64,000 nucleotides of DNA, from positions 51,285,505 through 51,349,504 of the forward strand of contig OX439047.1 in assembly GCA_949317995.1 (NCBI GenBank). The letters are read 5' to 3'. The DNA is from Acholoe squamosa. Taxonomy: Eukaryota; Annelida; Polychaeta; Phyllodocida; Polynoidae. Position 1 is the stretch's first letter. Each line of letters begins with the position of its first letter. The notes under the pieces were generated by a model. The model worked only from the letters and a program-made list of their open reading frames with translations. It was not told the origin of the DNA and did no database searches. This document shows positions 10,465-21,300 of the stretch, one piece after another. The position numbers were made by a program, and so were the translations under genes.

Positions 10465-10575
10465 CCTCCTTGAGGTGTGGATGAAAATTGCAATCCACAC
10501 CTCCTCGAGGTGAGAATAAGGCCACTGCTCGCACCTCCAGGAGGTGAGCACTTATTCACACCTCGAGGATGTGTG
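10465..10575. repeat. Third CACCTC/GAGGTG palindrome array
   Basis: CACCTCCTCGAGGTG, CACCTCCAGGAGGTG and CACCTCGAGGATGTG occur in 110 bp. It belongs to the right arm of the inverted duplication. Confidence 0.75.
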
Positions 10576-10784
10576 TATATCATCGGATGTCAACATACAC
10601 ACGGCCCCACCGTCTGTATATCGGGTTTGTTTTGGAGGGAACAGTCTGTGAAAGGAGGGATCTGATTAGCTATGGCTGTATATTCGGATTGCCAAAACCC
10701 ATACAGTAGGAGCAACCTGATTGGACGAGGGGATATGTATTCTGTGTTACGATTGGTTGTTAAATGACACTTTTGGTATGCCAT

Positions 10785-11012
10785 CTCGTAGTCTAACGAT
10801 TACATCACTGGTAAACAGGCATGCTGGGAGGTACTATTGTTCTAAGCTGGCAGATGGATACCAGCAAATGCTGGTTCCCACAAGCACCCAGTATTAGGGT
10901 CAAAGTAGGTCCAACACCAGTGGTGTATGAATACAGTGATTTTTGGTCAAAATGGTAACCTAGGGGAGAAGGCTTAGTTTGCCCACCAAACTATGTCGCT
11001 GGAGAAGTTGGA
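10785..11012 (+). repeat. Dispersed repeat, copy 2 of 2
   Basis: Direct copy of 8231-8490; see that entry. It ends at the shared phrase GGAGAAGTTGGAG. Confidence 0.85.
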
Positions 11013-11454
11013 GGAGTCTCACCTCATCACGGTGAAATGTCACCCTGAGCACCGATATTCTCCTCAGTCGCCTTATTCAATACTGTCAGAGAATACATGG
11101 CTGTAGGCGACATATGTTTGTTCAGGCAGCGTGTAGACTAAATGCCCCTCGTCCCTATCACAGAGATGCCACTCACTGGCCGACAAAAACCAGGAAAACT
11201 GAACTTTTGGGCACATTTTCCCAGGAATTTATTATAATTTAATGCAGGAATCTTAGAATGAAAACCAGGAATTCCTGGTAAACCAGGAAAAGTGGCATTA
11301 ATGCTATCATAAATGTGATAATCCACTTACATCAGCGTTACTAACTGGTCATCATTACCTTATGCATCAAAATTTTTGTGTTGGCAATTTGCAATGATGA
11401 ACTCACAGGCTACCAAACCCGTCTTCCATACATGTGCGAGAGAAAGGCGCAAAG

Positions 11455-11765
11455 CAGGGGCGTAGGAAAAGGGGGGGCAGAGGAGGTGGGGCCTGAATAT
11501 GTCTGGGCCCCCCCAAAATGTGACAAGCCCCACTATAAAATGTACAAGATTCCCATAGCTCACCACTCAAATTGGAAAATATGTCATTAAGATAGGGAAA
11601 ATTGCAGCATTGTTTAAAGATAAGCCATCGAGGAATAACCTTTTATATAAATTGCATACAGCGATGCATTAACACCAGCACACTCAAACCGATAATTCAT
11701 GGTGGCTGGGTTGGGGCCCCCTGGCCCCCCCCCCCCCCAATAAAGGTTTGCTTCCTACGCCTCTG
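11455..11765. mobile_element. CAGGGGCG-ended MITE with 5-bp TSD
   Basis: Ends are CAGGGGCGTAGGAA and TTCCTACGCCTCTG. The pentamer CAAAG flanks both sides (11450-11454 and 11766-11770). The interior is non-coding with G and C runs. CAGGGGCG-type ends are typical of hAT transposons. Hexamer or octamer duplications do not fit, while a 5-bp duplication recurs at two further elements in this window (19236 and 61012), which points to a hAT5-like group; that is inference. Confidence 0.75.
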
Positions 11766-12049
11766 CAAAGATGTGAATGTCACCCTGAGCACCTATATTG
11801 TCTAACAGCCATCAGCACTATTACCGTTATTCGAATTACGGTGATAGTGTCGTCACATCAGAAACCATGGAAAGATGACTAGGTATTTCGACAGTCAAAT
11901 CTAAAGTTCGGCAACCATTAGGTGACAGTCGAATGTAAGAGGATTTTGCTGTTGACTTTAAACAAGGAAAAATGAAAATGCAAATTTTCCCTCCTTTATA
12001 ACTTCTCTTTGAAAGACTCAAATTCTACTACGTCTATATTAAATGACAA

Positions 12050-12290
12050 ACGAATGCTGGAGATGAGTAGGGACGGGGTTTGTGTGAGGGGATGGCAGGG
12101 AGACAGTAGAGGTGTGGAAGGGGTGGACAGGAGGAGAGGCGGCACAGGGGTTAGGTGAGGGGATGGCAGGGATGGACAGTAGAGGTGTGGAAGGGGTGGA
12201 CAGGGGAAGGTAGGGGAGGCACTGAGTGGGGGTGGGGGTTGGGGGAGAAGGGGAGGGAGTGTTGTAGGCGGTGGGGAGGGGGGAAGCAAC
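12050..12290. repeat. G-rich low-complexity, partly tandem
   Basis: GGGGATGGCAGGG and ACAGTAGAGGTGTGGAAGGG recur (about 12088-12130 and 12161-12205). The long ORFs on both strands here are by-products of the skewed composition. Confidence 0.7.
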
Positions 12291-12650
12291 ATGGCTGCAG
12301 ACAACAGACAGGCAGATCAATGTTAGCATCCACCAAACACATGGGCAGCACCACACGGACAACGCACCACGACAACAACCACTTCTCCACCTCCCTCCCA
12401 CCTCCAAAACGCTCCCCTTTGCACCCGACCCACCTACCCCACCAACCCTCTCTGCCTCAACTAGCGATCTGATGGAAACAAGGCCGGGCAGATGATCTTG
12501 GAAGTGATGGCTTTTTGTGGACACCTCCCAATTACTAACTCCCTGTAAACGTGATAGCGGGCGGCAGGGGAGAAAGGGGGTAGGGGGCAGGGATAGAATG
12601 CTTCCATGAAAGATACTACTGTAATCTGGGGGTGTCAGGTGAGAGCATGT

Positions 12651-12802
12651 ATGCTGTACCAAGGCTGCAGCATTGACACGTCAGTATATATGCTGTACCA
12701 AGGCTGCAGCATTGGCACGTCAGTATACATGCTGTACCAAGGCTGCAGCATTGGCACGTCAGTATATATGCTGTACTAAGGCTGCAGCATTGGCACGTCA
12801 GT
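12651..12802. repeat. 39-bp minisatellite, first block (~4 copies)
   Basis: Unit: GCTGTACCAAGGCTGCAGCA then TTGGCACGTCAGTATATAT. It resumes at 13146. The unit length is a multiple of three, which is why ORFs run through it. Confidence 0.95.
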
Positions 12803-13020
12803 ATTTATTTTATGTGAATAACTTCTTCCCATAGAGATATCCGCACACCCCCAGTGGCGTAACGTGTGCTGATCCACCACAGCGGCCGATCCACCACTGC
12901 AGCCTCGTTCTGGGTGCATGTAAACATTCAAAATGGCGGACCGCCGCTCGTACGGGGCACTACGGTAACAAATTTTGTTCATTTTCAGTTAATTAAAGAC
13001 TCTAAAAACATAAAATAAAT

Positions 13021-13142
13021 ATAGAACTAAACTCCCCTGGTGTCCTCGGTGGCCGATCCACCCCTCGGGGGGAGTCTCCCCCTCGGGCTAACGCCCTCGT
13101 GGTGGATCGGCCACCTTGTACACCACGGTCGTTTAGTTCTAT
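13021..13142. mobile_element. Foldback element with nested inverted repeats
   Basis: The outer ends ATAGAACTAAAC and GTTTAGTTCTAT are inverted. Inside them GGTGGCCGATCCACC pairs with GGTGGATCGGCCACC. The core has CTCGGGGGGAG and CTCCCCCTCGG. The same GGCCGATCCACCAC word occurs nearby at about 12885, so the surrounding 200 bp may be part of a larger element. Confidence 0.65.
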
Positions 13143-13145
13143 CTA

Positions 13146-13398
13146 TATATGCTGTACCAAGGCTGCAGCATTGGCACGTCAGTATATATGCTGTACCAAG
13201 GCTGCAGCATTGGCACGTCAGTATATATGCTGTACCAAGGCTGTAGCATTGGCACGTCAGTATATATGCTGTACCAAGGCTGCAGCATTGGCACGTCAGT
13301 ATATATGCTGTACCAAGGCTGCAGCATTAGCACATCAGTATATATGCTGTACCAAGGCTGCAGCATTGGCACGTTAGTATATATGCTGTACCAAGGAG
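13146..13398. repeat. 39-bp minisatellite, second block (~6.5 copies)
   Basis: Same unit as 12651-12802. Single variants include CTGTAGCATT and TTAGCACATC. It starts immediately after the foldback element, so the two blocks may once have been one array. Confidence 0.95.
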
Positions 13399-13735
13399 TT
13401 CCTGGAATGTTCAAGACCTGATTCGGGTACTACCCCGGGGGTACTATTAGAGGTACTCAGAAATATCCATTATCGCTCTTTCCTGGAAGCCCTAAAATAC
13501 CCGCAGTCAATACATGTACTGTAAGAGGGTAACACCAAAGAACGGGCCACGACCAGCTGATTCTACCACTACTTTGATTCCCCCCCACCCCCATCCCCCG
13601 ACAGTTGGCATCAGCGGCACGAATTGGCTAAGTGTGTTCCTAGATACCGTGGATTGTCTCTAGCATTAATATATACACAATCAATTATCTAGATGTAACA
13701 ACTTGCAAGAAATTCAATAACCTGAAAGACGCCAG

Positions 13736-14127
13736 CTCATCTATATCAAGGCATTTGTACAAAGGCTAGTAGGCTTCTCACTGAGTAGATCCTAACAGCT
13801 CATCTATATCAAGGCATTTGTACAAGGGCTCGTAGGCTTCTCACTGAGCAGATCCTAACAGCTCATCTATATCAAGGCATTTGTACAAAGGCTAGTAGGC
13901 TTCTCACTGAGTAGATCCTAACAGCTCATCTATATCAAGGCATTTGTACAAGGGCTAGTAGGCTTCTCACTGAGTAGATCCTAACAGCTCATCTATATCA
14001 AGGCATTTGTACAAAGGCTAGTAGGCTTCTCACTTAGAAGATCCTAACAGCTCATCTATATCAAGGCATTTGTACAAAGGCTAGTAGGCTTCTCACTGAG
14101 TAGATCTTAACAGCTCATCTATATCAA
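13736..14127. repeat. 63-bp minisatellite, ~6.2 copies
   Basis: The unit begins AACAGCTCATCTATATCAAG and includes TTGTACAAAGGCTAGTAGGC. Copies differ by a few substitutions (AAGGGCTCG, TTAGAAGAT). Confidence 0.95.
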
Positions 14128-14167
14128 GGGAGGAATAAGTTTCAAAGTTTTGTGCCCGGGCTTTCTC

Positions 14168-14503
14168 TCAGAGTAAGCTTGGCAAGATTATCTGTCTTGT
14201 AAGTTTTACCTTTTCTGATTTCTTTTTCTTTTTTCTCTTTCCTTTCATATTGGTGCCTAATATAGTTTTTACTTTGGTTTTGAATTGTTTTTTGTTTTCT
14301 AGATTTTGCACCTCAGCAGGAAGTCTGTCCCACAGGCTAGTACCCCTGCTATAAGGTGACTTCATGACTGTTCTAGCTCTCCTGGATGGAAAGCTAAACT
14401 TTGCGCTAGCTCTAGTGAACCTTTCTCTCACTACTGGGTTTACCTTCTTGGATTTTCTGAACACCATACTGACTAACAATTCATCCCTTCTGGGCTTCAG
14501 CAT
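14168..14503 (-). pseudogene. LINE ORF2 C-terminal region
   Basis: The open frame reads RGTSLWDRLPAEVQNLENKK near its end, the common closing motif of CR1/L2/Jockey-type ORF2 proteins, followed by a Lys-rich tail. It is the 3'-most piece of the minus-strand LINE whose RT lies at 15628-16126. It is separated from the preceding piece (14875-15147) by a 300-bp insert. Confidence 0.75.
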
Positions 14504-14544
14504 GGGTGTTTCCGTTCTATCATGTAACCCCTGCAGTCTCGTCC

Positions 14545-14860
14545 CTGACTCTTTTTTTTAAGTGTTTTATTAAGGTTCACAGAAATTATGTAAAAACATA
14601 ACCTGTCTCCGAGCTCGGCAAAGCCGTTATGATGCTCGGGCCTTCTTTATATGTGACTTATTCAATCTATTTAATAATCAGTGTAATGGCACACAATGTT
14701 ACATGTCACATAGAGACCACTCATAGTTATATCTGCACAATGTAATATAACACATAATGAGATGGGGATGAATGATGAGTTCAGAGTTCATGTAATGGTG
14801 TACATTACACGGTACCAATGAATAATACAAACAGGTATACATGGAAGATACCATGGATTG
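14545..14860 (-). mobile_element. Insert with poly(A) tail on the minus strand (SINE or LINE 3' end)
   Basis: A T8 run at 14550-14558 reads as a poly(A) tail on the minus strand, preceded by AATAAAACACTT. Upstream are GAGCTCGG and CCGAGCATC words. The insert divides LINE ORF2. The phrase GGATTGTCTCTA occurs at its 5' side (about 14855) and again at about 13650, possibly tied to insertion. Confidence 0.5.
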
Positions 14861-14874
14861 TCTCTAACCCTTAG

Positions 14875-15147
14875 GCATATTCTAAGGGCTTGATTTTGTA
14901 GCACTTGGAATTTTTATGTGGGGTCTCTTCTAGCAGAATCTGCTAAAAAACAGCAGTAATCGAGAACTGGAAGAATTGTTTGTTTGTAAACTGACACTGC
15001 AGCTTTTTCAGTTAATGAAGATGTAAGTTTAGCTAGCTTGAAAATTCTGTTCGCCAATTTTGAATGGGTGTTTGAGATGTATTTAGCCATAGATAGGTCT
15101 GAATCAAGGTCCACTCCTAGGTACGTGTAATGATTTACTTCTTTCAT
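14875..15147 (-). pseudogene. LINE ORF2 post-RT (thumb/connector) segment
   Basis: It reads YTYLGVDLDSDLSMAKYISN and later ILPVLDYCCFLADS. YLGV.LD and the I.P...Y motif are diagnostic of the region just after the RT palm in CR1/Jockey-type LINEs. The roughly 50-60 codons normally lying between YADD and YLGV are absent; an AT-rich insert occupies that place. Confidence 0.75.
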
Positions 15148-15159
15148 TAATAGTTATAC

Positions 15160-15627
15160 AATTATTGTTGCACCAATTACCTAGATCTTTTAAGTCTAGT
15201 TACAGGTTTCTCACTGCTAGTCTTTGATTCTGGTTAGCCCTAAAAAAATTAGAAGTTTCCGGTAACATGGTCCAAAAAGTTGAAGTAGGTGGGTAGGACT
15301 TTTTTTTTTTTTTTTTTTTACTTAACCCTATTTTTGGCCCTATACAATGGTATATTCCATTGTTATTATTGATAATTGAGTCATGGAGAATCGATTTTTC
15401 TATTCACCCGCACAAAACTACTTGGCCAGAATGTTGGATTCTATACTTGGACAGAAGTAATGCCAAGAAAAAACATTAGAAATATGATATCAATGTGGAA
15501 AGATTATAAAGAAATATGAAAAATTTAAATAAAAATATGAAAATTTTCTTGAAAAGATCTGAGGTCGGCCCCTTTTCGCTGAGGTATGTCAAAGGTAGGT
15601 GACCGGAAAACAAACTTTTTTTTTGTC
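15160..15627. mobile_element. AT-rich insertion inside LINE ORF2
   Basis: About 470 bp, with two T runs (T19 near 15300 and T9 near 15616), each preceded by GTAGGTG. It replaces the LINE sequence between the YADD block and YLGV. No TIR or coding sequence was found; it may be two nested SINE-like insertions. Confidence 0.45.
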
Positions 15628-17256
15628 CTTAGGAATATATGACTATATCATCTGCGTACATAGATACTTTACAATATTTAATTGACTCGTGCAGATCATT
15701 TATGAAGAAAATAAACAACAAGGGGCCCACCACTGAGCCCTGGGGGACTCCAAAGGTGACAAGTCTGTACTTGGTAGCTTGAGACCTGTTCACCAGATAG
15801 CTTTTTTCCATCCATCTTAAAAATGAAAGGGGAAGACCCAGTTTGCTAAGCTTTTTCAGCAGTAGGCCGTGGTGAATGCTATCAAAGGCTTTTCTCATAT
15901 CTACAAATGCAGCTGTGGTGGTATGGCCTATGTCTCTTGCAGTGAATAAATTTTCAACTAAATCAAAGACAGCTTCGCCTGTACTGAAGTTACTTCTGTA
16001 GCCATACTGGTATTTGCTGAGTAAACCACTCCTTTCTAGGAAACCACTAATATAGTTATGAGCTAGCTTTTCTTGTATTTTGCCTACAACCGGGAGTATG
16101 CTAATGGGTCTAAGGTTTATTACCAAGCTAGGGTCTCCTTTCTTGGAGAGGGGTGTAACAGCAGCTTAATTTGGACCAGACTGTGGGAAAAAATGACTTG
16201 TTCAAATGACATTCCAAATAGATGCATTAGTTGTTCAACAAGAACTTCACTCTTTACATGTTCAAGATGGTTTCAAGATGGTAATGTCCTTGACAAGCTT
16301 TGTTACATCATCACAGGTAAACTTAATGGGTTTCACATTTGAATTGTAACCTTGGGGTTCTGTGTATTTTGTGTTGGTCGGGTTGAGGCCCCTGCTTACT
16401 TTGGGTTGGAAAAGCTCGTCACCAATATTTGCAAAGAAATTATTGATAAAATCTGCTGTGACTTTGTCAAGAACAGGATCACCCGTGGTATTGTCTCTAA
16501 AGATAAAAATGTGCGCTTCCTCCCCAACATTTAGGAGCTTGTTTATTTCTTTCCAGAATTTGTTTGGGTTCTTTTTAAACTCCTCTAGTTCACCAATGAC
16601 AATGTCAGACTTTGCTTGGCTTATCATAGCATTAACTCTGTCTCTAACACGCATTAACCTTTCACCCACTGCTTTATCATTCAGTATCTTGAACTCGGTG
16701 AGTAGCTCTCTTTTTTGATGTATCAGGTCCAATATGTCATTATTAAGCCATTCTTTGCCAAACTCCTTAAAAGTAAAGTCCCTGATAGGACAGGTTACAT
16801 CGAGATATTTATAATATTTATCATAAAGTACCACATCTCATTGGGATCTGTAAGCTTATAGAAACTCTCCCAATCCTGTGTGAGTACTGCTTCCTCTAAG
16901 TCAGCACGACTGTAGTTCCTATAGGATCTACCCATAGTTTTGCGCAGCTCAGTTTTCTTTGTGACACTGTATATGGGTAAATGCTCACTGACTAACTCCT
17001 GAAGACCCCCAGCACACATTAGATGCTGGCTGTCAGTAATTGTGTTGTCTATACATGAGCATCCCTTTTTTTCCTATTCTTGTGACCTCTTTTATATAGG
17101 GTGTCCAACCAAATACTCTGCATTTATTTTTTGATTTTCTGAAGGAGAATGAATTAGTTTTTCTAAAGTCAATATGCCAACCAGCCAAACTTCAGAGAGA
17201 GTCTGAGTTGTCCCCTATGAGTTGGAAGCGATCACAAAAATCGGTTACCTTCGAGC
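15628..17256 (-). pseudogene. LINE ORF2: linker and reverse transcriptase with YADD
   Basis: The minus strand runs from the EN/RT linker (17256 downwards; LTEFKILNDKAVGERLMRVR at about 16700) to the RT domain at 16126-15628. RT motifs in order are LRPISILPVVGKI, YGYRSNFST, AFVDMRKAFDSI, GVPQGSVVGPLLF and MYADDIVIYS (catalytic YADD). This is a Jockey/CR1/L2-type non-LTR retrotransposon that copies RNA by target-primed reverse transcription. At least one frameshift near 16130-16260 and stops near 17180 show that it is dead. Confidence 0.85.
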
Positions 17257-17580
17257 TACCGTAATCTCCCGCGTATAAGGCGCGTCTTATACGCCAAACA
17301 AAAGGCTGCTGGGTCTTATACGTGGGAGGAAAATTGCCTTGAGTTTGGGGTGCGCCTTATAGGGGGGGGGGGGTATTTTTACTATAGAACAGTACTACAT
17401 TAACAAAAATCTGCTCTTAGAGGTGCGCCTTATACCATAATCTCCCGCGTATAAGGCGCGTCTTATACGCGAATCAGATCGTGACTGGGTCTTATACGCG
17501 GGAGGGTATTTGCCTTGAGTTGGGGGTGCGCCTTATACGCGGGGTACCTCCACTTTCCAAACCAGAAAGATGTACACAGG

Positions 17581-17820
17581 GTCATGTATTTTCTTTAACC
17601 AAAGAAAAGGTGTAGTCTATACCATGGTGCTCTAAATACTCTTAAACTGCTGAATGAAACATGCCATTCTGCTCACCAAAAAAGTGTTTGGAAATGTGTG
17701 TACACCCCACTCACTGAGAGCTTTGTTAATTACACTATTGACCTTTTAATCAAGAGAATTCATGCAGCATTATAATCAATAATCCTGTCATAGTGTGTGC
17801 TGCCACCTGGTGTTATTCTA
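17581..17820 (+). repeat. Left arm of an internal foldback
   Basis: Starts GTCATGTATTTTCTTTAACC and ends ...CTGCCACCTGGTGTT. It is the inverse complement of 18143-18520 with few differences. Confidence 0.85.
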
Positions 17821-18142
17821 GGAATCATTTAACTCATTAACTACTATTGATGCCAATTGTCTTCATATGGCCCACAACTGATGTTATTTGGCATCATTTT
17901 GAAAGGTACAATACTGTTCATTTTTTTAAAGAAATAATCCTCTGATTTGCATTATTTGTTAACAAGTTATAGATAAGACAGGTTCAAACCAAATTTGTTA
18001 TTTGTTCATATCATACCCTCCCATTGATTATCTAGGCCCACACTGTTATAACAGGGAAATAGGCCCGTCTTCTAGAGACATGGCATGCTGGGATACCAGT
18101 AGTTTGTAATGTAGAGAATAGAGAATGACATACAGCTCATAC

Positions 18143-18520
18143 AACACCAGGTGGCAGCACACACTATGGCAGGATTACGTGAACCCTTTCGGGGAGAAAC
18201 GGTATGATCGGAAGTGTGTCCCTGGTACCGGTGAATATGCAAAAGTTTACTGCTCATATTTTACAAGCGAAATTGGCGCCACGTTAGCGCTTCTCCTCGA
18301 AAGACGTAACCGCAGGATTATTGATTATAATGCTGCATGGATTCTCTTGATTAAAAGGTCAATAGTGTAATTAACAAAGCTCTCAGTGAGTGGGGTATAC
18401 ACACATTTCCAAACACTTTTATGGTGAGCAGAATGGCATGTTTCATTCAGCAGTTTAAGGGTATTTAGAGCACCATGGTATAGACTACACCTTTTCTTTG
18501 GTTAAAGAAAATACATGACC
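18143..18520 (-). repeat. Right arm of the internal foldback
   Basis: Inverse of 17581-17820, interrupted by a 135-bp insert (18178-18312). Confidence 0.85.
18178..18312. mobile_element. 135-bp insert flanked by CAGGATTA duplications
   Basis: The octamer CAGGATTA occurs at 18170-18177 and 18313-18320, while the opposite foldback arm has a single related site, so this is an insertion with an 8-bp duplication. It is open on the plus strand for all 45 codons (VNPFGEKRYDRKCVPGTGEY...), which may be chance in a short sequence. Weak TIR similarity (CCTTTCGGGGAG against CTCCTCGAAAG). An 8-bp duplication suggests a hAT-type event. Confidence 0.6.
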
Positions 18521-18814
18521 AGTTGGGGTATTGATAGTTGCAGGCAATATTTGAAATGCCCCTGTGGGTTGGGTCCTTTGGGTGGACCATGCTCCTTGAG
18601 TTAGGGGTGCGCCTTATACGCGGGTTTTTCAAATATTAGACTAAGGAGCAGCAGATGCGCCTTCTACGTGGATCTGCCTTCCCTGAGTTGGGGGTGCGCC
18701 TTCTACGCGGGCTGCGCCTTCTACGCGAGAGATTACGGTATGTGGACTTGCATTCTCTGAGTTGGGGGTGCGCCTTATACGTGAGCTGCGCCTTATACGC
18801 AGGAGATTACGGTA

Positions 18815-19235
18815 GGTGGTCTATACAAAGTGCATACAGTAGTTCTTTTGTTGCTCAGCTTGTTAATATTTACCGCTAAACATTCAACATTTGCGTTTGT
18901 TATCGTGAGCGTCTTATTTAGGCTACAGAATGGGGCCAGTCCCCCTGTAATGTAACATGCTACTCCACCACCTTTTTTGCTTGTTCTATCTAACCTGTAG
19001 CAATAGTGGTTGGGCCAGTAAGACATTGCTTCATCACATTTTTTTGTTAAACCATGTTTCTGTGAATGTGACAACTTCCCAATCCGTCATCATTTTAAAA
19101 ATGTGTCCTTTCTTATTAAATAAACTTCTACAATTTAAATCAATAATACTGAGTCCTTTGTTAGGTTTCACTAACTTGGCCATTTTTGGGGGGATTTCTA
19201 GGCTATTTACTCGTGGTACAGCGCAGACAAGAACA
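18815..19235 (-). pseudogene. LINE ORF2 endonuclease segment
   Basis: It reads LSIIDLNCRSLFNKKGHIFK, VVTFTETWFNKKM, RTSKKGGGVACYITGG and VCTLYRPP. These are apurinic-type endonuclease motifs: the N residue near the start, TETW, the GGGV and YRPP blocks. The domain nicks target DNA to prime reverse transcription. There is a frameshift near 19040. The frame continues across the TA-flanked insert (17259-18812) and, upstream, across the 5-bp-TSD element (19236-19381). Confidence 0.8.
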
Positions 19236-19381
19236 CAGGGGCTAGGAAGCAAATTTTTATTGGGCGGCCCAGGGGTCTCTGTTGGGGGGGCCCGCTAGAT
19301 TTTAATATAGGCTTATATAGGGAACCTCTTCATTATTGGGGGGGCCCAGGCCCCCCTGGCCCCCCTTTTCCTACGCTCCTG
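19236..19381. mobile_element. CAGGGGC-ended MITE with 5-bp TSD in the LINE
   Basis: Ends are CAGGGGCTAGGAAGC and TTTTCCTACGCTCCTG; GAACA flanks both sides (19231-19235 and 19382-19386). Removing the element and one GAACA keeps a single open LINE frame through the site, which independently supports the 5-bp duplication. Confidence 0.8.
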
Positions 19382-19464
19382 GAACAGTATAACATATATT
19401 ACAATGGTTCCCTCTCCTGCTCTCATGAGGAGGTTGGATGATAAACTCATGCGGATTACCTAAA

Positions 19465-20462
19465 GATAAATATAGGACAGCATTTTGCAATGCAAGTAAC
19501 TCGAAAGGGCACTTAATCTCTTCTTTAAGGCCCCTTCTGATACTAACCTCATGTTTTCTTCGAGCGTTTTCACTGTCAATGGTTAAGCCTATGGAGAATG
19601 CATCCATTATCGCTTGTGTGTTTAATTGGCGAATAACTCCTCTCTTGGCGAGTTAAGCATTGCACAATACCAGCAGGTCTTGAATAATGATCCATATTAA
19701 CCATAAAAACGCATGAGACAGTGTAATTCTCCTCCATTTTGTTATAATCCAGCAGTTTGCATGGCACCGTGAGTCGATCGTCTCGTTGTCCGCCATTTTG
19801 GATTTTGAGGTTCTGTGTGCATGCGCGACCCCTCCTTCCCGGAAGTAGCATTTTCGACGGAGAAATGATATATTCTATAGATTTAACTTGAAATTAATGG
19901 CTTTTTCAATATAATATATGCATCTTTGGCAATATCAATCGAATTGAATCGAATATACTCTATCTTTTTACTGTTATAGCCCCACAAGTCGATCGTCTCG
20001 CTGTCCGCCATGTTGGATTTTGGTATTTCTGCGCATGCCCTACCCAATTAACATGGTTATTTGGGTCACTTTGCACGATCACGGCTTTGTGATGCGAATT
20101 AACGACGGGGCTAACACATAGTTATTTTATCTTTTTAATAATACATATCAATTCATATCATATCCTTTGTCCATTCTTTATCATATTTTTATATTATAAC
20201 ACTGAATAATTGGGAAAAAAAATTAGTAACGACGACGTTTACGACAATAGAGATGCGCGGACAGATCGAATTAAGGCGAATTCATCAACATTCATCAATT
20301 ATTTACACCACTCTGTACCAAAAGCGCGGGAACGTTGAACCTATTCGCACCTCTTATGGGATTTAACATAGACCGGAAAAGCATCTCAGTTTTTCTCTCT
20401 GTTAAGAGGCACTGAATCCATCATTTTTTACCCGACTCTTATACTTCTTTCGAGTTAACAAG
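19465..20462. repeat. ~1-kb dispersed repeat, copy 2
   Basis: Collinear with 4573-5575 with scattered substitutions and small indels. It abuts LINE sequence on its left. The right end is CTTTCGAGTTAACAAGAAC. Confidence 0.85.
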
Positions 20463-20487
20463 AACAACAGGCAACAAGCATGGTCCG

Positions 20488-20645
20488 CAGGGGCGTGGGA
20501 AGCAGTTTCAGAGTGGGTGGGACCAGGGGGGTTTTCTGCAATTTTTGACCTCCCTTTGCTTGACCTTTTAGTTTTGACCTTTTGAGGAGTTGGCCAAAAG
20601 TGGGGGTACATGTCCCCCCTTTCCCCCCTGCTTTCCACGCCAATG
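20488..20645. mobile_element. CAGGGGCGTGGGAAGCAG-ended MITE, copy 1
   Basis: The left end CAGGGGCGTGGGAAGCAG is inverted at the right as CTGCTTTCCACGCC. The interior TTTTGAGGAGTTGGCCAAAA is palindrome-like. Nearly identical to 60171-60322. No clear target duplication here. Confidence 0.75.
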
Positions 20646-20859
20646 GCCATGATACTATAATACAAGGGATAGGGCATTTTAAGAGATGCAGCAATCGAGG
20701 TGCAGGAAATGTGAGTGCACATTATGTGATCTAATGACCAGTCTCTTTTTTGAGGGGCAGACATTTTAGGATAATATATGTGGTGATATTGGACCATATT
20801 GCATAGGAAACAAGTTTTTTGAGCAGATTCTATGTGTTCTCTCTTAAGTTCACATTGTA

Positions 20860-21295
20860 AAAAAAATTCATTTTTTGTGCTGTTTAGTTGAGAGAAAGTG
20901 TCCCTCGGCAGACAGTACTTGCAGCTTCTTGATATGTGTTCTCACTGAGTACACATTTATATCTGTTTACAATAGTACACTGTATGTCACTGGTGTGAGT
21001 GTTAGTCAGCTGAGCAGTACATGCGCTTATGATATAAGTGATATGTGTGGTCTCTCTGAGTACACAATTGGGGGTGAGTTAGGTTGAGTGCACTTCCAAG
21101 TGTGTGTGTTCTCACTGAGTACACCTAGACAAATGTATGATAACATTCTCTCAGAGTATGCCATATTCAGCTGGTACTTCTGGTAAGCAATGGTGACCTT
21201 TCAGGCATGGTGACCCTCTTCTGGCGGCTGAGTGTTCTCATTGGTACTTACAGCAAGTCCACACATCAACAGTTCACCCTTCTGAGCTGACTACA
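20860..21295. repeat. Degenerate CACTGAGTACAC repeats
   Basis: The phrase TTCTCACTGAGTACAC recurs at about 20938 and 21108, with weaker versions at about 21051 and 21150. It lies between two copies of the 1-kb repeat. Confidence 0.55.
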
Positions 21296-21300
21296 TACTG

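Larger units (their letters stand above)
9925..10790 (-). repeat. Right arm of the large inverted duplication
   Basis: Inverse complement of much of 6635-7770. It preserves the order MITE D, spacer, AAATGATCA block, CACCTC palindromes, and the TTGGACGAGGGGATATGTAT block. The site corresponding to MITE B1 is unoccupied, with sequence ACTTAGGACGTGACCCC between the flanking blocks. Confidence 0.75.
17259..18812. mobile_element. Composite TA-target element inserted in the LINE
   Basis: It starts with CCGTAATCTCCCGCGTATAA and ends with the inverse (TTATACGCAGGAGATTACGG), flanked by TA on both sides. Additional internal copies of the GCGTATAAGGCGCG end occur at about 17435-17460 and 18600-18800. 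Removing it together with one TA rejoins an open LINE endonuclease frame. A TA duplication with these ends suggests a Tc1/mariner-type MITE; no transposase is visible. Inside it is a separate foldback pair (17581-17820 and 18143-18520). Confidence 0.8.

Noticed and set aside
12039-12662. 207-codon Pro/Ser-rich minus-strand ORF
   Set aside because: G-rich low-complexity DNA; both strands and several frames are open.
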